Notes under the pieces: model-generated
The model's database searches: none
The model's input: only the letters and a program-made list of their open reading frames with translations
What the model was told of the DNA's origin: nothing
DNA from: Pseudomonas sp. P7548
GTDB lineage: Bacteria > Pseudomonadota > Gammaproteobacteria > Pseudomonadales > Pseudomonadaceae
Reading direction: 5' to 3'
Assembly: GCF_013386585.1 (NCBI RefSeq)
Contig: NZ_JACARO010000072.1
Location: forward strand, 1 to 44,891
DNA: 44,891 nucleotides
In this document: positions 23,383-31,235 of the stretch, piece by piece
Layout: every line of letters begins with the position of its first letter
Numbering within the stretch: position 1 is the stretch's first letter
Made by a program: the position numbers and the translations under genes

Positions 23383-24165
23383 ATGAAAAAGGTTCTGTTG
23401 TTTACCGCACTGGCGGCTGCCCTGACTGCAAGCTTCGCCCAGGCCAACGAGAAGCTGGTGGTGGCTGCCACCCCGATCCCGCACGCGGAGATCCTCGAGC
23501 TGGTCAAGCCAACCCTGGCCAAAGAAGGCGTGGACCTGGAAATCAAAGTCTTCACCGACTACGTGCAGCCTAACGTGCAAGTGGCCGAGAAGCGCCTGGA
23601 CGCCAACTACTTCCAGACCCTGCCGTACCTGGAAAACTTCAACAAGGGCAAGGGCACCAACCTGGTGACCGTGGTCGGCGTGCACGTTGAACCGTTCGGC
23701 GGCTACTCGAAGAAGATCAAGAACATCTCTGAACTCAAAGACGGCGCCACCGTTGCCATTCCTAACGAAGGCTCCAACAGCGGCCGTGCCCTGTTGCTGC
23801 TGCAGAAGGCCGGGGTGATCACCCTCAAAGACCCGACCAACGCCCTGGCCACCCCGAAAGACATCGCCAGCAACCCGAAACACCTGAAATTCAAGGAGCT
23901 GGAATCGGCCCTGCTGCCACGTGTGCTGGACCAGGTTGACCTGGACCTGATCAACACCAACTACGCCCTGGAAGCCGGCCTGAACCCAGCCAAGGACGCG
24001 CTGATCATCGAAGACGCCAAGTCCCCGTACGTGAACTTCCTGGTGGCTCGCCCGGACAACAAGGACAGCGACGCTATCCAGAAACTGTCCAAGGCCCTGA
24101 CTAGCCCGGAAGTCAAAGCCTTCATCGAGAAGAAGTACAACGGCGCAGTCGTGCCGGCGTTCTGA
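23383..24165 (+). CDS. MetQ/NlpA-family substrate-binding protein, orphan
   Basis: A 260-residue periplasmic receptor of the methionine-binding MetQ family. Signal peptide MKKVLLFTALAAALTASFAQ is cleaved near AQA-NEK. There is no lipobox cysteine, so it is a soluble, not lipid-anchored, member. Family motifs include FTDYVQPNVQVAEKRLDANY, IPNEGSNSGRALLLLQKAG and INTNYALEAGLNP. It stands alone: no metN or metI adjoins it, while a full metQNI set lies at 37.4-40.0 kb. It may feed that transporter or bind another sulfur compound. AAGG precedes ATG by a few bases, and a strong terminator follows. Confidence 0.92.
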   Translation: MKKVLLFTALAAALTASFAQANEKLVVAATPIPHAEILELVKPTLAKEGVDLEIKVFTDYVQPNVQVAEKRLDANYFQTLPYLENFNKGKGTNLVTVVGVHVEPFGGYSKKIKNISELKDGATVAIPNEGSNSGRALLLLQKAGVITLKDPTNALATPKDIASNPKHLKFKELESALLPRVLDQVDLDLINTNYALEAGLNPAKDALIIEDAKSPYVNFLVARPDNKDSDAIQKLSKALTSPEVKAFIEKKYNGAVVPAF

Positions 24166-24193
24166 TGTAACCCAAAACCCCCTTCAAGGTTTC

Positions 24194-24227
24194 AACGCCG
24201 ACGGCTTTCATAGTGTCGGCGTTTTTT
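24194..24227 (+). terminator. Rho-independent terminator of the orphan metQ
   Basis: A perfect 9-bp stem AACGCCGAC/GTCGGCGTT with a 12-nt loop is followed by an uninterrupted T-run. It lies 28 nt after the stop codon. Confidence 0.9.
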
Positions 24228-24249
24228 ATGACTGGAACACAATCAAAAC

Positions 24250-24338
24250 TGTGGGAGCGGGCTTGCTCGCGAAAGCGGTCTGTCAGCAACAGATGTGTTG
24301 ACTGATCCACCGTATTCGCGAGCAAGCCCGCTCCCACA
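24250..24338. repeat. REP-pair inverted repeat, GCTTGC family
   Basis: Arms TGTGGGAGCGGGCTTGCTCG and CGAGCAAGCCCGCTCCCACA are exact complements. It is the third copy of the family found at 40-132 and 8928-9018, located in the long gap between metQ and the amino-acid ABC operon. Confidence 0.85.
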
Positions 24339-24355
24339 TTTTGGTCTTCATTGGA

Positions 24356-24442
24356 TTAAAGAGCGCGGCTGTTGATGGCCCTGCGTAGCGCCACCAACCA
24401 CTTCACCAGTTCTTGCGGGTCAATCGGTTTCGCTTCGTTCAT
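24356..24442 (-). CDS. Putative 28-residue small protein
   Basis: A short frame on the minus strand encodes MNEAKPIDPQELVKWLVALR followed by RAINSRAL. ATG at 24442 has GAGGGA seven nt upstream, a good ribosome site, and the frame ends in TAA. The product would be one amphipathic helix with an N-terminal Pro-Ile-Asp-Pro cap. It lies divergent from the amino-acid ABC operon, within the 495-nt gap after metQ. The rest of that gap holds a terminator, a REP doublet and an AT-rich control region. I do not recognise a family. Conservation in related genomes would be needed to be certain it is translated. Confidence 0.5.
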   Translation of the reverse strand: MNEAKPIDPQELVKWLVALRRAINSRAL

Positions 24443-24524
24443 GGTTCATTCCCTCGAAACGGCTTTCCTGCGACCCCAAGACCATAGCTGCCACCTGTCA
24501 AACCCGCGAATCCGGGGGTTATCT

Positions 24525-24600
24525 TTTTGGGTGATATCAATATGCTATTTAGGTATTTAAATTTTAATTTTTATACCTTTAAAGTTCGCGCTACCCGACG
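24525..24600 (+). promoter_or_regulatory. AT-rich control region of the amino-acid ABC operon
   Basis: Inside a long AT stretch, AGGTAT (24551-24556) and ATACCT (24573-24578) form an inverted repeat around TTAAATTTTAATTTTT. It precedes the first permease gene by about 80 nt. It resembles in composition the regions before oscA and the minus-strand sulfur operon. Operator function is inferred. Confidence 0.45.
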
Positions 24601-24660
24601 TTACCCACGCCGGTCTGGATTGCGCTCGCTGCATTACCCCTGCGGCGTCATGGATTGCCA

Positions 24661-25326
24661 ATGACCTTCGATTTCGCTTTTATCCTCAGCACCTTGCCGG
24701 CGTTTCTGAAAGCCGTGGGGGTGACGCTGCAAGTGGGCCTGATCGCCATTGCCACCTCCCTGCTGGTGGCGCTGATCAACGCCGCGCTGCTGGTGTTTCG
24801 CACGCCCTACGTGTCGCGCCTGGTGGCGCTGTACGTAGAGCTGGCGCGTAACACGCCGCTGCTGATCCAACTGTTTTTCGTCTACTTCGCGCTGCCGGCC
24901 CTGGGTTTGAATATCTCCGGGTTCTGGGCGGCGATCATCACCATGACGTTCCTCGGTGGCGCCTACCTCACCGAAGTGCTGCGCGCGGGCGTGGAAGCGG
25001 TGCCGCTGGCGCAGATCGAGTCGGGCAAGTCCATTGGCCTGTCGGACTGGCAACTGCTGCGCCACGTGATCCTGCCCCAGGCCGGCATCCTCAGTCTGCC
25101 GGCGCTGTTCGCCAACTTCATCTTCCTGCTCAAGGAGACCACCGTGGTGTCTGCCGTGGCGGTGCCGGAGATTCTCTACACCAGCAAGAGCTACATCGCC
25201 CTCTACTACAAGACTTACGAAATGCTCGCCGTGCTGACGCTGATCTGCGTGCTGTTGTTTTTGCCGTTGTCGCTGCTGCTCAGCCGCCTGGAAAGGAGGC
25301 TCCAGCATGGCCAGTTCGGGTCTTGA
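24661..25326 (+). CDS. Polar amino-acid ABC transporter permease (HisM/GlnP type)
   Basis: A 221-residue inner-membrane permease with four to five hydrophobic segments. The family N-terminal GVTLQVGLIAIATSLLVALI and ELARNTPLLIQLFF are clear, as is the coupling loop EAVPLAQIESGKSIGLSDWQ. It is the first gene of a four-gene operon (permease, permease, ATPase, lipoprotein). ATG at 24661 has no strong ribosome site. It overlaps the second permease by 20 nt. Together with its partners it probably takes up cystine or cysteine, judged by the binding protein and surrounding sulfur genes. Confidence 0.93.
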   Translation: MTFDFAFILSTLPAFLKAVGVTLQVGLIAIATSLLVALINAALLVFRTPYVSRLVALYVELARNTPLLIQLFFVYFALPALGLNISGFWAAIITMTFLGGAYLTEVLRAGVEAVPLAQIESGKSIGLSDWQLLRHVILPQAGILSLPALFANFIFLLKETTVVSAVAVPEILYTSKSYIALYYKTYEMLAVLTLICVLLFLPLSLLLSRLERRLQHGQFGS

Positions 25327-25966
25327 GTTGTTGTGGGTGTCGTTGCCGCAACTGGGCAAGGGCGCCGCGCAAACCCTGTCGATTTCGTTGCTGAGCATCG
25401 CCTTCAGCACCGTCGGCGGCGTGTTGTACGGCGTGCTGCGCACCTTGAACAACCGGCTGATCAACGCCGTGCTGCGGGTGTACCTGGAGCTGTTCCGCGC
25501 AATCCCGGTGCTGGTGTGGTTGTACCTGCTGTTTTTTGGCCTGCCGATTTTCTTCGGGTTGAGCATCCCGAGCTTCTGGTGCGCAGTGCTGGTGCTGTCG
25601 CTGTGGGGCGCCAGTGAAGTGGGCGAGGTGGTGCGTGGTGCGTTGCATTCGCTGCCCCGTGGCCAGCGCGAAGCCGGCCTGTCGATTGGCCTGTCCGACC
25701 CGCAACTCTACGGCTATGTACTGCTGCCCCAGGCCCTCAAGCGCATGACCCCGCCGACCATCAACGTCTACACGCGCATCATCAAGACCAGCTCCCTGGC
25801 GGTGCTGATTGGCGTGGTGGATGTGATCAAGGTTGGCCAGCAAATCATCGAGCGCACCTATGAATCCGTGTTGATCTACGGCGTGCTGTTCCTGTTTTTC
25901 TTCTTTATCTGCTACCCGTTGTCGGCTGCCTCCAAGGTGCTGGAACGGCGCTGGGCCCAAGCATGA
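25307..25966 (+). CDS. Polar amino-acid ABC transporter permease, second subunit
   Basis: A 219-residue permease homologous to the preceding one, and its expected heterodimer partner. GAAQTLSISLLSIAFSTVGG, ELFRAIPVLVWLYLLFFGLP and the coupling loop LPRGQREAGLSIGLSDPQLY are visible, with a last helix rich in Phe (YGVLFLFFFFICYPL). AAGGAGG inside the upstream gene serves as ribosome site. Its end overlaps the ATPase gene by 4 nt (ATGA). Confidence 0.93.
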   Translation: MASSGLELLWVSLPQLGKGAAQTLSISLLSIAFSTVGGVLYGVLRTLNNRLINAVLRVYLELFRAIPVLVWLYLLFFGLPIFFGLSIPSFWCAVLVLSLWGASEVGEVVRGALHSLPRGQREAGLSIGLSDPQLYGYVLLPQALKRMTPPTINVYTRIIKTSSLAVLIGVVDVIKVGQQIIERTYESVLIYGVLFLFFFFICYPLSAASKVLERRWAQA

Positions 25967-26739
25967 GCGCATTGATCGAGTTCCAGGGTTTCAACAAATA
26001 CTTCGGCGAAGCGCAGGTGCTCAAGGGCATCGACCTGCGCGTGCAAAGCGGCGAAGTGGTGGTGATCCTCGGCCCCAGCGGCTGTGGCAAAAGCACCCTG
26101 CTGCGTTGCCTGAATGGGCTGGAAGTGGCCCACAGCGGCAGCCTGCGCTTTGCCGGCAATGAGCTGCTGGATAAAAAAACTGACTGGCGCCAGGTGCGCC
26201 AGGACATCGGCATGGTGTTCCAGAGCTACCACCTGTTCCCGCACATGAGCGTGCTCGACAACATCCTGCTCGGTCCGCTGAAAGTGCAGAAGCGCGACCC
26301 TCGCGAAGCCCGCGAGCAGGCCGAGAAACTACTGGAGCGCGTGGGCCTGGCCGACAAGCGCGACGCCTTCCCGCGCCAGCTCTCCGGCGGCCAGCAGCAA
26401 CGCATCGCCATCGTCCGTTCGTTGTGCATGAACCCCCAGGTCATGCTCTTTGATGAGGTCACCGCCGCCCTCGACCCGGAGATGGTCAAGGAAGTGCTGG
26501 AAGTGATCCAGAGCCTGGCCCGCGATGGCATGACCCTGCTGATCGTCACCCACGAAATGGCATTTGCCCGCGCCGTCGCAGACCGCGTGGTGTTTATGGA
26601 GGCCGGGCGCATCCTCGAACACAACACCCCTGAGGCATTCTTTACGAACCCGCAAACCGCACGCGCGCAGCAGTTCCTGGAGAAGTTCTCCTTTGTTTCA
26701 ACACTGCCCAAGAAACCCAAGGAACTGGAGCTGATATGA
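25963..26739 (+). CDS. Polar amino-acid ABC transporter ATPase
   Basis: A 258-residue ATPase of the HisP/GlnQ type. Walker A is GPSGCGKS (about 38-45), the Q-loop lies in IGMVFQSYHLFPHM, the signature is LSGGQQQRIAIVRSL, Walker B is VMLFDEVTAALDPE and the H-loop is LLIVTHEMAFARAVADR. The Asp-Glu-Val-Thr-Ala following Walker B is typical of this subfamily. It is coupled to its neighbours by 4-nt overlaps on both sides. Confidence 0.96.
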   Translation: MSALIEFQGFNKYFGEAQVLKGIDLRVQSGEVVVILGPSGCGKSTLLRCLNGLEVAHSGSLRFAGNELLDKKTDWRQVRQDIGMVFQSYHLFPHMSVLDNILLGPLKVQKRDPREAREQAEKLLERVGLADKRDAFPRQLSGGQQQRIAIVRSLCMNPQVMLFDEVTAALDPEMVKEVLEVIQSLARDGMTLLIVTHEMAFARAVADRVVFMEAGRILEHNTPEAFFTNPQTARAQQFLEKFSFVSTLPKKPKELELI

Positions 26740-27590
26740 AAAAGTTACTGCTGCCACTGTTGGCCGTCGCACTGCTGGCCGGCTGCGATAAAAAGGCCGA
26801 AGAGCCTGCCAAACCGACTGCCGCTGCGGCGAGCTACCTCGACAAGATCAAGGCGCGCGACAAACTGATCGTCGGCGTGTTCACCGACAAACCGCCGTTC
26901 GGTTTTGTGAACGAAGCGGGCCGCTACGTCGGGTTTGATACCGACATCGGCCGCCAATTCGCCAAGGATCTGCTGGGCGATGAGAACAAGGTCGAGTTCG
27001 TTGCCGTCGAGCCCGCCAGCCGAATCCCGTTCCTGCAAAGCGACAAGGTCGATTTGATCCTCGCCAACATGACCGTGACCCCGGAGCGCAAGGAAGCGGT
27101 GGACTTCACCAACCCCAACTTGAAAGTCGCGGTGCAGGCCCTGGTGCCAAACGACAGTGCGGTGAAAAGCCTGGATGACCTGGCCACCCGCACCACCATC
27201 GTCACCACTGGCACCACCGCCGATATCTGGCTGACCAAGAACCACCCGGATTGGAAATTGCTCAAGTTCGAGAAAAACTCCGAATCGCTGCAAGCGCTGT
27301 CGGCCGGCCGTGGCGATGCCTATGCCCAGGACAACCTGGTGCTGTTCAGCTGGGCCAAGCAGAACCCGGGCTACCGCGTGCTGGAACAGAAACTCGGCGA
27401 TGAAGCGCCGATCGCGCCAGCCGTGAAGAAAGGCAACGCCGAACTGCGTGACTGGGTGAATGCCGAGTTGGCCAAGTTGGGTGAGGAGAAGTTCCTGCTC
27501 AAGCTGTACGACCAATATGTGCGCAAAGAGCTGAGCGATGACACCAAGCCTGAGAGCGTGATTGTTGAAGGCGGTAAGTGGCAGGGTTGA
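26736..27590 (+). CDS. Amino-acid-binding lipoprotein of the ABC transporter (probable cysteine/cystine receptor)
   Basis: A 284-residue extracytoplasmic receptor. MKKLLLPLLAVALLAGC is a lipoprotein signal with lipobox LAGC, so it is anchored at the membrane and followed by a charged linker. The bacterial SBP family 3 fold starts at LDKIKARDKLIVGVFTDKPP and includes GFDTDIGRQFAKDLLGD, ANMTVTPERKEAVDFTNP and GRGDAYAQDNLVLFSW. It resembles cysteine-binding receptors of the CjaA type (pattern from memory), which fits a sulfur locus. Glutamate/aspartate binding cannot be excluded. Confidence 0.9.
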   Translation: MKKLLLPLLAVALLAGCDKKAEEPAKPTAAAASYLDKIKARDKLIVGVFTDKPPFGFVNEAGRYVGFDTDIGRQFAKDLLGDENKVEFVAVEPASRIPFLQSDKVDLILANMTVTPERKEAVDFTNPNLKVAVQALVPNDSAVKSLDDLATRTTIVTTGTTADIWLTKNHPDWKLLKFEKNSESLQALSAGRGDAYAQDNLVLFSWAKQNPGYRVLEQKLGDEAPIAPAVKKGNAELRDWVNAELAKLGEEKFLLKLYDQYVRKELSDDTKPESVIVEGGKWQG

Positions 27591-27630
27591 TCAGTCAGTT
27601 ATTGAGTGGCTGATCTACCGCTATCGCAGG

Positions 27631-27726
27631 CAAGTCGAATCGTCGCACCGCAGCTCCCACAGTTATCCGCATTCCAAAGGTGGAACTCGGTCAAATATGG
27701 GAGCTGCGGTGCGACGATTCGACTTG
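27631..27726. repeat. Long inverted repeat with perfect 29-bp arms
   Basis: The left arm at 27631-27659 (beginning CAAGTCGAATCGTCGCACCG) and right arm at 27698-27726 are exact complements over 29 bp around a 38-nt centre. The arm contains the GCGGTGCGACGATTCGAC 18-mer also present at 23174-23191. It represents a REP family different from the GCGGGCTTGCTCGCGA one, and separates the ABC operon from the converging ATPase gene. Confidence 0.85.
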
Positions 27727-27754
27727 CCCGCGAAGAGGCCCTTGCAGGCGATGA

Positions 27755-28915
27755 CTATTCCGGCCAATGCCACGCCGGCGCATCCAGAATCCCCTGCCCA
27801 ACGATCTGGGTCTCCCCCAGCACTTTCTCCAGCACAATCGAATTGCACCCTTCATCCTGCTGCAACGCCGCAATCAGGCGGCTGGCATGGGACACCACCC
27901 ACACCTGGCAGTGATGGGACGCCTGCATGATCAAGCGCGCCAGCGCCGGCAGCAGGTCCGGATGCAGGCTGGTTTCCGGCTCGTTCAGCACCATCATGGT
28001 CGGCGGCCGTGGCGTCAGCAGCGCCGCGATCAGCAGTAAGTAGCGCAAGGTCCCGTCCGACAACTCCGCCGCCGACAACGGCCGCAGCAAGCCTTCCTGA
28101 TAGAACTCAATCGCAAAACGCCCGCCCTGCAACGGCTGGATATTCAAGCGCGCGCCGGGGAATGCATCGCTGACGGCCCGCTGCAACGCCTCGGGGTCGC
28201 CAATCTCCCGAATCGTCTGCAAGGCGGCCGCCAGGTCGCGCCCGTCGTGATGCAGCACGGGCGTGCGTGTGCCCAACTGAGGCTGACGCACCGGAGCATC
28301 CACATCGCTGCGAAAGTGATCATAAAAACGCCAGCCACGGATGCTTTCGCGCAGCAGCAACACTTCCGGCGAGCCGCGTAGGCTACCGACCTGATCAAAC
28401 AGGCTGTGATAGTTGGGGGTGTGCTGGGCCAGCACATCCCAGCTTCGACCGTCGCGCGCGCGCACCATCGGTCCCGAACGCTGCACCAGCAGGCTGGCTG
28501 GGCGGTAGATAGGGCCGGCCCAGATGCATTCCTTCTTCACTTCCGGGTCGAGGGAGAAAAAGGACAAGCTTGGCTCGGGCAAGCCCAGTGAAATGGCGTA
28601 GCTGAAATCGTCCCCGGCAAACCCCAGGCGCAGGCGCTTGACGCCTTGGCGCACGGTGGACTCGATGGGCACCTCGCCGTTGCGCATGCGTCGGGTGATG
28701 GTTTCCGGCCCGGCCCAGAAGGTGGAGTCCAACCCACCCTCTCGGGCCAATGCATTGATCACCCCGCCCTGGGCGGTTTCGGCCAGCAGGCGCAGGGCGC
28801 GGTACAAGTTGGACTTGCCGCTGCCATTGGGGCCGGTGACCAGGTTGAGCCGGTCCAGGGGCACCACCAATTTATTGATCGAGCGGTAATTGGCCACCGC
28901 GAGGGTTTTCAGCAT
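27755..28915 (-). CDS. Stand-alone AAA/ABC-type ATPase (COG4637-like)
   Basis: A 386-residue cytoplasmic ATPase of the RecF/SMC-like class. The N-terminus MLKTLAVANYRSINKLVVPL leads to Walker A GPNGSGKS (about 29-36). The C-terminal half has an ABC-like signature LSDGTLRYLLL, Walker B MMVLNEPETSLHPDL and a switch histidine in WVVSHASRLI. There is no TOPRIM or nuclease domain and no coiled coil between the halves, unlike OLD or SMC proteins. ATG at 28915 fits the family start. No partner gene adjoins it on the same strand. Function unknown: DNA repair or defence has been suggested for relatives, but nothing in this context supports a choice. Confidence 0.85.
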   Translation of the reverse strand: MLKTLAVANYRSINKLVVPLDRLNLVTGPNGSGKSNLYRALRLLAETAQGGVINALAREGGLDSTFWAGPETITRRMRNGEVPIESTVRQGVKRLRLGFAGDDFSYAISLGLPEPSLSFFSLDPEVKKECIWAGPIYRPASLLVQRSGPMVRARDGRSWDVLAQHTPNYHSLFDQVGSLRGSPEVLLLRESIRGWRFYDHFRSDVDAPVRQPQLGTRTPVLHHDGRDLAAALQTIREIGDPEALQRAVSDAFPGARLNIQPLQGGRFAIEFYQEGLLRPLSAAELSDGTLRYLLLIAALLTPRPPTMMVLNEPETSLHPDLLPALARLIMQASHHCQVWVVSHASRLIAALQQDEGCNSIVLEKVLGETQIVGQGILDAPAWHWPE

Positions 28916-29085
28916 GAGAGGTGCCGCGATTGAAGGAAGACTGCATGTTACCTGTGAGAGCACGGAGGATGAGTGTCGGAAATATCTTGAGTCTTCGCCA
29001 GTTGTACACCTGCAACGTGGAACCCTGATCTAAGCTCACAGTCGCATACACACTGGCACGTCGGCATCACGCATAAGGAGCCTGC

Positions 29086-30168
29086 ATGGGCGGTCGTACT
29101 TCCACATTGATCTTCGGACTTGGCCTACTGACGCTGTTGAGCGGCTGCGGCCAGGAAAAGGCCGAACCCAAGGCCCATTCCCGGGTGTTTGTGCAAACCG
29201 TGCAGTCGGCGGATTTTGCCGTGGCGGTCACCCTCACGGGCGATGTCCAGGCCCGGGTGCAAACCGACCTGTCCTTCCGCGTCGGCGGCAAGATCATCCA
29301 GCGCATGGTGGACGTCGGCGACCGCGTGACCGCCAAGCAAGTGCTGGCCAAGCTCGATCCCAAGGATCTGCAGACCAACGTCGACTCCGCCCAGGCCCAG
29401 GTCGTGGCCGAGCAGGCGCGAGTCAAACAGACTGCCGCCGCCTTTGTGCGCCAGGAAAAGCTGCTGCCCAAGGGCTACACCAGCCGCAGCGAGTACGACG
29501 CCGCCCAGGCTGCATTGCGCAGCAGCCAAAGCGCGCTGGCCGCCGCGCAGGCCCAATTGGCCAATGCCCGCGAACAGCTGGGCTACACCGCGTTGATTGC
29601 TGACGCGCCGGGTGTGATCACTGCGCGCCAGGCCGAAGTGGGCCAGGTGGTGCAGGCCACCGTGCCGATTTTCAGCCTGGCCCAAGACGGCGAGCGCGAT
29701 GCGGTGTTCAACGTATATGAGTCGCTGCTGGTGGAGCCGCCACCCGACGCGCCGATCACCGTCAGCCTGCTGGAGAACCCCAGCATCAAGGCCGTGGGCA
29801 AAGTGCGCGAAGTCACGCCAGCCGTGGCCGCCAACACCGGCACCGTGCAAGTGAAGATTGCCCTGCAGGCGCTGCCTAAAGGCATGGAGCTGGGCTCGGT
29901 GGTCAGCGCCACCGCCAATGGCCCGGCCAAACCCAGCATCGAACTGCCCTGGGCAGCGCTCACCAAAGACCTCAACGAACCGGCCGTGTGGTTGATCGAC
30001 GGTGACGGCAAGGCGCAATTGCACAAGGTCACGGTGGCGCGGTACCTCACGGGCAAAGTGATCATTGGCGATGGACTCAAAGGCGGCGAAAAGGTCGTGG
30101 TGGCGGGCGGGCAGTTGCTGCACCCCGGCATGGTGGTCGAGATCGCGCAGCAAGGAGTCCAGCCATGA
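29086..30168 (+). CDS. triA: RND efflux periplasmic adaptor, first (TriA-like)
   Basis: A 360-residue membrane-fusion lipoprotein (lipobox LLSGC at about residues 18-22). Beta-barrel and lipoyl halves flank a coiled-coil hairpin (about 95-160, rich in Ala/Gln: AQAQVVAEQARVKQTAAAF). LSFRVGGKIIQRMVDVGDRV and ADAPGVITARQAEVGQVV are the two lipoyl motifs. In P. aeruginosa the TriABC pump uniquely needs two different adaptors, TriA and TriB, encoded in front of TriC. The same order here supports the name. It overlaps the next gene by 4 nt. Confidence 0.88.
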   Translation: MGGRTSTLIFGLGLLTLLSGCGQEKAEPKAHSRVFVQTVQSADFAVAVTLTGDVQARVQTDLSFRVGGKIIQRMVDVGDRVTAKQVLAKLDPKDLQTNVDSAQAQVVAEQARVKQTAAAFVRQEKLLPKGYTSRSEYDAAQAALRSSQSALAAAQAQLANAREQLGYTALIADAPGVITARQAEVGQVVQATVPIFSLAQDGERDAVFNVYESLLVEPPPDAPITVSLLENPSIKAVGKVREVTPAVAANTGTVQVKIALQALPKGMELGSVVSATANGPAKPSIELPWAALTKDLNEPAVWLIDGDGKAQLHKVTVARYLTGKVIIGDGLKGGEKVVVAGGQLLHPGMVVEIAQQGVQP

Positions 30169-31235
30169 AGCGCCTGACGGCGGTACTCGCCGCCAGCCTG
30201 TTGCTGGTCGCGTGCTCCAAGGAAGAGGCGCCACCGGAGCCCGTGCGCCCGGTGCTGTCCATGGAGGTGAAAGCCGAAGACCAGGAAAACCTTGGCCGCT
30301 TCGCGGGCACCATCCAGGCGCGCTATGAGAGCAACCTGGGTTTCCGTGTGCCAGGCCGTATCGCCCGCCGCGCCGTGGATGTGGGCACCGAAGTGGAGAA
30401 GGGCGCCTTGCTCGCAGTGCTCGACCCTACCGACCAGCAGAACCAGTTGCGCGCCGCCCAGGGCGACCTGGCCCGGGTGCAGGCGCAGTACATCAATGCC
30501 CAGGCCAATGCCCGTCGTCAGCAAGAGCTGTTTAACCGTGGCGTCGGTGCCCAGGCCCAGTTGGACGTGGCCCAGACCGACCTGAAAACCACCCAGGCGT
30601 CCCTTGATCAGGCCCAGGCTTCGGTCAACCAGGCCAAGGACCAGCTCAACTATGCCGAACTGCGCACCGACCACGCCGGCATCGTCACCGCCTGGAATGC
30701 CGAGGCTGGCCAGGTGGTCAGCGCCGGCCAGCAAGTGGTGACCCTGGCCCGCCCGGACATCAAGGAAGCGGTGATTGATCTGCCGGCCGGGCTGGCTGAG
30801 CGCCTGCCGCCCGACGTGGTGTTCCTGGTCGCCGAGCAACTGGACCCCAATGTGCACACCACCGCCATCGTGCGCGAGATCGAGCCTCAGGCCCAAAGCG
30901 CCACGCGCACCCGTCGCGCGCGCTTGACCCTGGCCGAGACACCGCCTGCGTTCCGCCTGGGCACGGCGATCAGCGTGACCTTGAGCACCGCCATCGCGCC
31001 ACGTATCGAGTTGCCCCTGAGCGCCTTGCAGGAGGTCGACGGCAAAACGCGTATCTGGCTGCTCGACACCGCAAGCCAAACGGTGCAACCGCGTGACGTC
31101 ACCGTCGTCAGCCGCGATGGCGCCAGTGCCGTGCTCAACGGCGGCGTCAAACCCGGCGAGCGCATTGTCACCGCTGGCGTGAACAGCCTGAAGCCTGGGC
31201 AGAAAGTCAAAATCGACGAGGACAGCCCGCGATGA
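30165..31235 (+). CDS. triB: RND efflux periplasmic adaptor, second (TriB-like)
   Basis: A 356-residue membrane-fusion lipoprotein (MKRLTAVLAASLLLVAC, lipobox LVAC). The lipoyl halves are LGFRVPGRIARRAVDVGTEV and TDHAGIVTAWNAEAGQVVSA, with a hairpin of heptads between about residues 95 and 165. It is related to but distinct from the preceding adaptor. Gene overlaps of 4 nt on both sides indicate one operon and fixed stoichiometry. Confidence 0.88.
   Translation: MKRLTAVLAASLLLVACSKEEAPPEPVRPVLSMEVKAEDQENLGRFAGTIQARYESNLGFRVPGRIARRAVDVGTEVEKGALLAVLDPTDQQNQLRAAQGDLARVQAQYINAQANARRQQELFNRGVGAQAQLDVAQTDLKTTQASLDQAQASVNQAKDQLNYAELRTDHAGIVTAWNAEAGQVVSAGQQVVTLARPDIKEAVIDLPAGLAERLPPDVVFLVAEQLDPNVHTTAIVREIEPQAQSATRTRRARLTLAETPPAFRLGTAISVTLSTAIAPRIELPLSALQEVDGKTRIWLLDTASQTVQPRDVTVVSRDGASAVLNGGVKPGERIVTAGVNSLKPGQKVKIDEDSPR

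Noticed and set aside
27755..28915. The ATPase as an OLD-type defence nuclease
   Set aside because: It has no TOPRIM domain and no neighbouring nuclease or helicase gene. The protein ends shortly after the switch histidine.
29583..31088. Minus-strand 501-codon frame opposite the two adaptor genes
   Set aside because: It is antisense to two lipoproteins with clear lipoboxes and lipoyl motifs. The translation is repetitive and featureless.
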